A stretch of 20,428 nt of DNA from JAHZFN01 sp965149945 (GTDB lineage Bacteria; Bacillota; Dehalobacteriia; UBA4068; UBA4997). Positions 15,781 through 20,428 of the stretch are shown in pieces. The notes below the pieces were generated by a model that did no database searches, had not been told where the DNA came from, and saw nothing but the letters and a program-made list of their open reading frames with translations. Made by a program: the position numbers and the translations under genes. Location of the stretch: the NCBI GenBank assembly GCA_965149945.1, contig CBCTTQ010000033.1:1-20428 (forward strand), in the 5' to 3' direction. The stretch's first letter is position 1. Each line of letters begins with the position of its first letter.

Positions 15781-16596
15781 ATGAATCAAACGGAATTTTT
15801 GCGGGAAGAATTGGCTGCGGCGGAATCAGGAAACCCCTATGCTGTGGCTACTATTGTAGAAACTTCCGGTTCCACTTCGCGGGACAGAGGAAAAATGCTG
15901 GTATATCCGGATGGTCATATTGTCGGTACTATTGGCGGCGGATATGTAGAAAAATTGGTGATTGAGGACGCGCGCCGTTGTATGGAAACAGGGAAGAATT
16001 TGTTTAAGACTTACGATATGTGTACCATGACCAAAGAAAAGGGAATTATTTGTGACGGTGTGTTTCGCGTGTTGATTGAACCTTTTGGTGGTGAGCCGAT
16101 GCTGGTAATGGTAGGCGGCGGTCATGTAGGCGGCGCTTTAATTCGTCAAGCGAAATTAGTGGGATTTCCTGTTATGCTCATCGATTCTCGACCGGAGGAA
16201 GATATCGCGGAAAAAATCGCACTGGCAGATGCTTATGTTCATGTGGATAATTTCGCCGAAGAAATTCCGAAGTTGAAAATTCCCGGCGATTCCTTTTATG
16301 TCATTGCTACCTGGGGGCATCATTTCGACGGTGAGGCGCTTTATGGTGTTTTGCGGCAAAGAGCGGCTTATGTGGGAATGATCGGTAATCATCAAAAAAT
16401 CCGCTATCTTTTTCAAACATTAGAAAAACGCGGCGTCAGTCCGGAACAGTTGGCAACGGTACATACGCCTATCGGCTTGGATATCGGAGGAGAAACGCCG
16501 GAAGAAATCGCCGTAGCCATTATGGCGGAAATTTTAATGGTTAAGTACGGTAGAAGCGGCTGTAGTATAAGCGAGGGCAAAAACAGACAGAAATAA
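15781..16596 (+). CDS. xdhC: XdhC/CoxI-family molybdenum hydroxylase maturation protein
   Basis: The protein has 271 residues. The N-terminal XdhC domain shows VATIVETSGSTSRDRGKMLV and GTIGGGYVEK. A Rossmann-type C-terminal domain has VMVGGGHVGGAL near residues 108-119. The family motifs YVGMIGNHQKI and PIGLDIGGETPEEIAVAIMAEI follow. XdhC proteins bind and sulfurate molybdenum cofactor and insert it into xanthine dehydrogenase-type enzymes. No such enzyme lies in the window, so its client is unknown here. The nearby cytosine/purine-type permeases make a purine connection attractive but unproven. The ribosome site (GCAGGG) is modest. The next gene starts 29 bases downstream. Confidence 0.88.
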   Translation: MNQTEFLREELAAAESGNPYAVATIVETSGSTSRDRGKMLVYPDGHIVGTIGGGYVEKLVIEDARRCMETGKNLFKTYDMCTMTKEKGIICDGVFRVLIEPFGGEPMLVMVGGGHVGGALIRQAKLVGFPVMLIDSRPEEDIAEKIALADAYVHVDNFAEEIPKLKIPGDSFYVIATWGHHFDGEALYGVLRQRAAYVGMIGNHQKIRYLFQTLEKRGVSPEQLATVHTPIGLDIGGETPEEIAVAIMAEILMVKYGRSGCSISEGKNRQK

Positions 16597-16625
16597 TTCG
16601 GCAAGCAGCGGGGGAGGGGAACCGA

Positions 16626-17549
16626 GTGAATACACAAGAGGAAAATCTGAAAAAAATACCCATCAAAATCAGGACGTTTACCATTAATGAAATTTGTAAA
16701 ATTTGTAATACTACACGTAAACAATTGCTGTATTACGAAGAAAAGGGCTTGCTTAAGGATGTGCAGCGGGATAGTGGCAATAACTACCGCCGCTATACAG
16801 AAAAAAATATTCAAGATATTATTATGATCAAAGACCTGCGGCTGAATGGTTTTTCTTTGGATGATATTTTGGATTTGTTCCAAGAAAACAGTCTGGAAGG
16901 CATTGATCGCATTGTGCGTAAGCGGATGCTGAACGCCAAGGAAGATCTGTCTCGGAGTCTTATGCGCTATCAACAGAGTACGGAGCGGTATATCCGCCTG
17001 CTGGAGGCGCTCTCTTTTTTGAAACAGGCACAGAATAACAAAAAACACGGTTGTCCTTCCCAGCGACTGTTCGAAGTCATTACTTTCCCGGCGCAACATG
17101 TTATTGCGGCTTCTTATGATGGCACTTTTTTAGATGAGGACAAAATGGCTTATCGCACCATGGGCAGACTGCACGAGATCAGCATTCGTTTTAATATTCC
17201 CACCTTTGGCACCTTTATGGCTTGTTATCGCGGTTGGTTTGATCCGGAGACCTTCGCGGTGAATAATGACCGTAGCCGAACCGATATTTGCTTGCCGGTA
17301 GACAGCAGTGCCAAATCCTGTCCTTATTATAAGAAATTGGAACCGGTACGCTGTGTGAAAACCACCCATCTGGGCAACTTTGATGAAAATTTAGTAGAAT
17401 CATACCGAGAGTTATTTTACTGGGCAAAAGAACATCACTTCCGTCTGCGGGATTACTCCATTGAGGAAAATTTGATTTCTTCAATGCTGACGCCCAATTC
17501 TGATTTTTGGGTAACCAATTTGATGATTCCTATTGTTGAAGAAGACTGA
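16626..17549 (+). CDS. MerR-family transcriptional regulator with GyrI-like effector domain
   Basis: The protein has 307 residues from GTG at 16626, with GGGGAGGGG at 16611-16619. An 18-residue tail precedes the MerR DNA-binding domain (FTINEICKICNTTRKQLLYY, GLLKD, NNYRRYTEKNI, LRLNGFSLDDIL). A helical linker covers about residues 95-135. The C-terminal domain of about 150 residues resembles GyrI/BmrR ligand-binding modules, with a CPYYKKLEP-VRC pair of cysteines. Such proteins activate promoters with 19-base spacers when bound to a small molecule. Both permease genes downstream have such promoters with related sequences, so I infer they are targets. It is probably cotranscribed with xdhC. 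Confidence 0.87.
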   Translation: MNTQEENLKKIPIKIRTFTINEICKICNTTRKQLLYYEEKGLLKDVQRDSGNNYRRYTEKNIQDIIMIKDLRLNGFSLDDILDLFQENSLEGIDRIVRKRMLNAKEDLSRSLMRYQQSTERYIRLLEALSFLKQAQNNKKHGCPSQRLFEVITFPAQHVIAASYDGTFLDEDKMAYRTMGRLHEISIRFNIPTFGTFMACYRGWFDPETFAVNNDRSRTDICLPVDSSAKSCPYYKKLEPVRCVKTTHLGNFDENLVESYRELFYWAKEHHFRLRDYSIEENLISSMLTPNSDFWVTNLMIPIVEED

Positions 17550-17610
17550 ACTTGTCCCCTTGGGGTGCATTTTTTTTCGAGGAAAAATTTTGAAAAAAAT
17601 ATTAAAAATG

Positions 17611-17657
17611 AAAAGAACAGCTATTTTTTTATAAGATGAAAATGCTGTTCTTTTCTT
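17611..17657 (+). terminator. Rho-independent terminator after the second MerR gene
   Basis: AAAAGAACAGC (17611-17621) pairs exactly with GCTGTTCTTTT (17644-17654) across a 22-base AT-rich loop, followed by more T residues. It lies 62 bases after the stop codon. A T8 run with a small CCCC-GGGG hairpin at 17557-17579 may be a weaker first stop. Confidence 0.75.
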
Positions 17658-17791
17658 TGGAATCCCGTGGGGGAGAGGGAAAGAATGATTTTGTGAAACT
17701 ATTCTAAAAAGATGCAAATTGTTTTTTTTTGATGGGGGAAACGACAGTTGAAAATGTGAAAATATCTTTCCGAAAAAATATAAAAAAAGAC

Positions 17792-17822
17792 TTTACATGT
17801 CCATAAGGGATGACTTTATAAT
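17792..17822 (+). promoter_or_regulatory. MerR-type promoter of the first NCS1 permease (19-base spacer)
   Basis: TTTACA (17792-17797) and a perfect TATAAT (17817-17822) are separated by 19 bases. The spacer holds an imperfect dyad around TCC-N3-AGGG. The core CTTTAC-N-T-N-TCC-N3-AGGG is shared with the promoter of the second permease. The predicted start is near 17829, leaving a leader of about 315 bases. Confidence 0.75.
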
Positions 17823-17877
17823 ATTGTATACGGAGTTCTGTTCATATTGCCATAAGGGGCAGGCTATTCGTTTGTTT

Positions 17878-17929
17878 GAGGAGCCCGGTCGGAAATGATA
17901 TAATTTAAACCCGGGGCCTCTGTTTTTTT
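17878..17929 (+). terminator. Terminator hairpin inside the leader of the first NCS1 permease
   Basis: GAGG (17878-17881) and CCCGG (17884-17888) pair with CCGGG (17911-17915) and CCTC (17917-17920), giving nine base pairs with a small internal loop, followed by T7 at 17923-17929. It lies about 50 to 100 bases after the predicted start and well before the gene. Upstream GGGC (17857-17860) and GGCT (17862-17865) could pair with the left arm instead, which is the layout of an attenuator. A short RNA of about 100 bases is the other reading. Confidence 0.6.
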
Positions 17930-18144
17930 ACGCGTTTTTTCCATGTTGCCAATTTTCAGTCTTTTCTAAACTTTTTCTGTAATATTTGTAATATTTATTA
18001 TTTATTGAATGTACTGAATGAATTTTAGATATGACTTTTTTTTATTCTGGGGAAAGTCCGGAAAATGCTGAGGCGATAAGGAATAAGGCGCGGCTGTTAC
18101 TCGTTGTTACGTTCGATTTTTATTGAAAAAGGGAGGAAAAGTTA
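17930..18144 (+). other. Remaining leader of the first NCS1 permease
   Basis: These 215 bases are AT-rich and hold no credible gene. GGGAGG at 18130-18135 is the ribosome site of the permease, in the segment TTATTGAAAAAGGGAGGAAA, which is nearly repeated before the second permease. I see no further clear hairpin. Confidence 0.6.
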
Positions 18145-19515
18145 ATGGCAAAAATTGAACAAAGAAGTGTTGACTTTGTTCCGGCCAGCGAACGTCATGG
18201 TAAAACCAGAAGTCTGTTTTATCTCTGGTTTGGAATCAACTTGACCGTATTAACGATTAGTACCGGTGCGGTTTTGGTTGTAAATGGCTTGAGTTTTGGC
18301 TGGAGCGTGCTGGCAATCATCATCGGGAACTTGCTGGCAACTTTGTTGATGGCGGCGCACTCCGCGCAGGGTCCCCATTTGGGAATTCCGCAGATGATTC
18401 AGAGTCGCGCGCAGTTTGGGGTATTTGGGGCGATCATTCCCCTGATTATGGTATTTTGTATGTATCTGGGCTATGCGTCTTCGGCCGCGGTTTACGCGCC
18501 GGAAATGATCATGGCTTTGTTCCCGGAATGCCCTGTTCCGTTTTCTGTTTTGGTATTTATTTGTACGGCGATTACGGCTATTGTTGTTATCATCGGTTAT
18601 GATGCTATTCACGCCGCTTTCAAATACATTACTTGGATCATGGGCGCTCTGTTCTTGATCGTGACGATTTTCGCGTTCCAGATTCCTTTGCAGGAAGGCG
18701 CGCTGAGTTTCGGTGAATTTGATTTGGGTCTGTTCTTATTCGGTGTCAGCATCCCCGCTTCTTGGCAGGCTTGTTACGCTCCTTATGTGGCGGACTATTC
18801 CCGTTATCTGCCGGAAGACACCAAGACCAGTCATACCTTTTGGACCACTTACCTGGGCGCTTGCTTGGGCGCGATCTGGATGATGATCTTGGGTTGCTAT
18901 CTGGTTGTCGCGGTTCCGGGATATTATGAAAACCAAATGAGCGGTATTGCCAGCGTTTTGCCTTGGCCGGCTGCTTTCTTGGTAATTGCCTTTGTATTCA
19001 TGATTTTGTCTACAACATTAAATCTGTACGGATTGTTTATGTCCATTACGACGATCATCGAACCGTTTGGCAATGTGAAGATTACCACAAAAGTACGTAT
19101 CGCGATTATTCTGATCGGCGCGATTCTGGTTGCTTTGATCGGTAGTTATGCCGGTGAAAACTTCTGGGCGTTCTATACCAATTTCCTGGCGATTATTCTG
19201 TACTTCCTGATTCCCTGGACAAGCATCAACCTGGTGGACTTCTACTTTATTCGTCACGGCCACTATAGCGTGAAAGATATGTATGATCCTAAAGGGATGT
19301 ATAAGAAATGGAACGGTTCTACTTTGGTCATTTATTTCCTGACTGTTTTGATCGAAATCCCCTTTGTCAGCCAGACTTTCTATGTCGGTCCCATCGCGGA
19401 AATGCTGGGCGGCGGTGAAATCGCTTGGATTGTCGGCGGTATCTTCGCGGCGGTTGTTTACTATCTGGTAAATCGTAAAAACAAAATTGCCAAAGATGCC
19501 CCGAAATTTCAATAA
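18145..19515 (+). CDS. NCS1-family cytosine/purine-type permease
   Basis: The protein has 456 residues and about 12 predicted membrane helices. The N-terminus (VPASERHGKTRSLFYLWFG, NLTVLTISTGAVLV) has the ERxGK and W-G-N features of nucleobase:cation symporter-1 proteins such as CodB. Later motifs include SWQACYAPYVADYSRYLPED and WTSINLVDFYFIRHGHY, both typical of the cytosine/purine branch. It should import a nucleobase or related heterocycle with H+ or Na+; the exact substrate cannot be read. It has its own MerR-type promoter, a long leader with an internal terminator, and a strong terminator after it. A close paralogue starts 755 bases downstream. Confidence 0.9.
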   Translation: MAKIEQRSVDFVPASERHGKTRSLFYLWFGINLTVLTISTGAVLVVNGLSFGWSVLAIIIGNLLATLLMAAHSAQGPHLGIPQMIQSRAQFGVFGAIIPLIMVFCMYLGYASSAAVYAPEMIMALFPECPVPFSVLVFICTAITAIVVIIGYDAIHAAFKYITWIMGALFLIVTIFAFQIPLQEGALSFGEFDLGLFLFGVSIPASWQACYAPYVADYSRYLPEDTKTSHTFWTTYLGACLGAIWMMILGCYLVVAVPGYYENQMSGIASVLPWPAAFLVIAFVFMILSTTLNLYGLFMSITTIIEPFGNVKITTKVRIAIILIGAILVALIGSYAGENFWAFYTNFLAIILYFLIPWTSINLVDFYFIRHGHYSVKDMYDPKGMYKKWNGSTLVIYFLTVLIEIPFVSQTFYVGPIAEMLGGGEIAWIVGGIFAAVVYYLVNRKNKIAKDAPKFQ

Positions 19516-19568
19516 GCATGCTGTCCATATAAAAAGTTAATAATAAGGTAAATAAAAATTCAAGTCAA

Positions 19569-19611
19569 AAAAAGAGCCGACGGTTTTTGCCGTCGGCTCT
19601 TTTTCTTTTTT
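19569..19611. terminator. Strong bidirectional terminator after the first NCS1 permease
   Basis: AAAAAGAGCCGACGG (19569-19583) pairs perfectly with CCGTCGGCTCTTTTT (19590-19604) around a TTTTTG loop. T-rich sequence follows on the plus strand, and an A7 run before it gives T7 on the minus strand. It ends the permease transcript and would also stop any leftward transcript from the region 19620-19890. Confidence 0.92.
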
Positions 19612-19619
19612 GTCTTAGA

Positions 19620-19890
19620 GTAAAGCGGCGGGGAGACCCCTAACTTGCCGGATCATTTTACAAAATGAACAGAGTTATTGAGCGCCTTTTAGCAATAAGC
19701 CGGAATTTCTCAAGAGGGTAGGGAATCTTCCCTTCTATTTTTGTTGCAGCGCCCAAAGGCGAGTCGCCGGTATGTATTATAAGTATGCCACAGGGGTCGG
19801 GTTTTATGATGAAAATCAGAGCGAGAATCGCGGTTTTTTTCTCAAATAACGATAAAAATATTATTTTTTTCATGGCGCTGATCGGGCAAA
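19620..19890 (-). ncRNA. Candidate structured RNA between the two NCS1 permeases
   Basis: This gene-free stretch is dense in potential stems: GACCCCT/AGGGGTC (19635-19641 with 19792-19798), TCATTTT/AAAATGA (19653-19668), TTATTG/CAATAA (19675-19698), AGGGAA/TTCCCT (19720-19733) and CGCC/GGCG (19750-19761). A minus-strand extended -10 box TGATAAAAT lies at 19897-19905, and the bidirectional terminator at 19569-19611 would end a transcript of about 320 bases. The strand is inferred from these signals. I do not match it to a known RNA family. A 71-codon minus frame (19658-19873) has no ribosome site. Confidence 0.4.
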
Positions 19891-19896
19891 ACGTCT

Positions 19897-19905
19897 ATTT
19901 TATCA
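19897..19905 (-). promoter_or_regulatory. Possible extended -10 promoter element, minus strand
   Basis: On the minus strand TGATAAAAT provides an extended -10 (TGN plus TAAAAT). The -35 region is poor (TTTAAA, 18 bases upstream). It would start an RNA near 19890 running into the stem-rich region. The sequence around it is AT-rich, so chance is a real possibility. Confidence 0.35.
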
Positions 19906-19963
19906 TACATTTCGCACATTTTTAAAATATATGATATTTTTATGGAATATTAATAAAAAAAAC

Positions 19964-19994
19964 TTTACCTTTCCGCTAGGGGTAGGGGTATAAT
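19964..19994 (+). promoter_or_regulatory. MerR-type promoter of the second NCS1 permease (19-base spacer)
   Basis: TTTACC (19964-19969) and TATAAT (19989-19994) are separated by 19 bases. The spacer carries the imperfect dyad CCT-N2-CC-N5-GG-N2-AGG. Twenty-one of 32 positions from the C before the -35 to the end of the -10 match the promoter of the first permease. The predicted start is near 20001. Confidence 0.75.
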
Positions 19995-20270
19995 ACAAGT
20001 GTTGAATCGAACAATCGGAAATAATACAGGTTATCTGGACTTTTTACGAGTATTATATGGATTTGGTCGGTTGGATTTTTTTATTTATTTTTTTGAATTT
20101 TTCAAATTTTCAATTATCCAAAATCTTTTTTTGAATGATTTTATGCATCAAAACTAAGCGCGAGGAAGGCTCGCGTTTCTCAGTTAAAAAAGCCGGTGTA
20201 CCGATGATGTTCGAGCAACAAAAAATAAAGGAGTGAGGTAAAACTTTATTGAAAAGGGAGGAAAAAGTTT
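19995..20270 (+). other. Leader of the second NCS1 permease
   Basis: About 270 bases without a gene. It contains one hairpin, CGCGAG/CTCGCG (20159-20164 with 20170-20175), extended by AACT/AGTT, but no T run follows, so it is not a terminator. AAAGGGAGG near 20253-20261 is the permease ribosome site. Unlike the first leader, I see no internal terminator. Confidence 0.55.
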
Positions 20271-20428
20271 ATGGCAAAGATTGAACAACATAGTATCGAC
20301 TATATTCCTACCAGTGAGCGGCACGGGAAAGTCCGGAGCCTGTTTTATCTTTGGTTTGGGATCAACCTGACGCCTCTTACTATCGGTACCGGCGCTGTGC
20401 TGGTAATGGGCGGTCTCAGCTTCGGCTG
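20271..20428 (+). CDS. Second NCS1-family permease, N-terminal part (3' end outside window)
   Basis: The first 52 residues are visible. They match the first permease at 42 of 52 positions without gaps, including SERHGK, RSLFYLWFGINLT and TGAVLV. The ribosome site segment is also conserved between the two copies. It is therefore a tandem paralogue rather than a fragment created by an element. Substitutions at residue 35 (Val to Pro) and 46-47 (VN to MG) lie in the first membrane helix region and may alter substrate preference; this is inference. Confidence 0.88.
   Translation, partial: MAKIEQHSIDYIPTSERHGKVRSLFYLWFGINLTPLTIGTGAVLVMGGLSFG

Noticed and set aside
18049..18061. GGGGAAAGTCCGG resembles the conserved GAGGAAAGTCC segment of RNase P RNA.
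   Set aside because: The permease starts about 85 bases later, and the other conserved RNase P parts are absent, so this is chance similarity.
19658..19873. A 71-codon frame on the minus strand beginning MKKIIFLSLFEKK.
   Set aside because: No ribosome site precedes it, and its sequence coincides with the stem-rich region. I recognise no family. Not excluded, but a structured RNA explains the sequence better.
20250..20282. A TTG-initiated 11-codon frame overlapping the start of the second permease, with a similar one before the first permease.
   Set aside because: It merely reads through the conserved ribosome-site segment; the first copy has no ribosome site of its own, so a leader peptide is not supported.

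Overview
The window looks like a chromosomal segment of an anaerobic, endospore-forming member of the Bacillota (Firmicutes). The evidence is the end of a spoIIIA operon, an Asp23/AmaP/DUF2273 envelope-stress cluster, strong AGGAGG-type ribosome sites, and a flavin/iron-sulfur transhydrogenase of the type known from Sporomusa. A Negativicutes or Clostridia lineage is plausible, but the sequence alone does not fix the genus.

Layout. (1) 1-2433, plus: tail of spoIIIAE, then spoIIIAF, spoIIIAG and spoIIIAH. (2) 2493-4820, plus: a sigma-A-like promoter, an Asp23/Gls24 protein, a terminator, AmaP, a DUF2273 membrane protein, and a NusB with an unusually long C-terminal tail. (3) 4832-5806: a divergent TsaD/Kae1 paralogue that keeps the three metal ligands but has lost other signature residues. 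(4) 5876-11851: three subunits of a soluble electron-bifurcating oxidoreductase. These are NuoE-like, NuoF-like, and an 1178-residue fusion of [2Fe-2S], GltD/NfnB-like flavin, ferredoxin and molybdopterin-oxidoreductase-like modules. The set matches the Stn (Sporomusa-type Nfn) transhydrogenase. It is followed with a 4-base overlap by ispA. (5) 12742-13150: intergenic, with a bidirectional terminator and a second perfect inverted repeat. (6) 13151-14599, minus: an APC amino-acid permease, divergent from a MerR-family gene (14866-15687) that carries an in-frame TGA. (7) 15781-17549, plus: XdhC and a second MerR regulator. (8) 17550-20428: two tandem NCS1 (cytosine/purine-type) permeases, the second cut by the window end, each behind a long leader and a MerR-type promoter with a 19-base spacer.

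How it fits together. The left half is core sporulation, envelope and transcription machinery. The Stn complex would link the NADPH, NADH and ferredoxin pools of fermentative or acetogenic metabolism; it sits where many Bacillota keep xseA/xseB between nusB and ispA. The right half is an uptake and regulation module. Three transporter promoters have the stretched spacer that MerR proteins act on, and two MerR genes lie between them, one probably broken. The regulatory DNA holds the least explained signals: a long-range stem at the start of the APC permease leader, a hairpin terminator inside the first NCS1 leader, and a folded unannotated region between the two NCS1 genes that may be transcribed on the minus strand.

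No tRNA, rRNA, CRISPR array, insertion sequence or phage gene was recognised.
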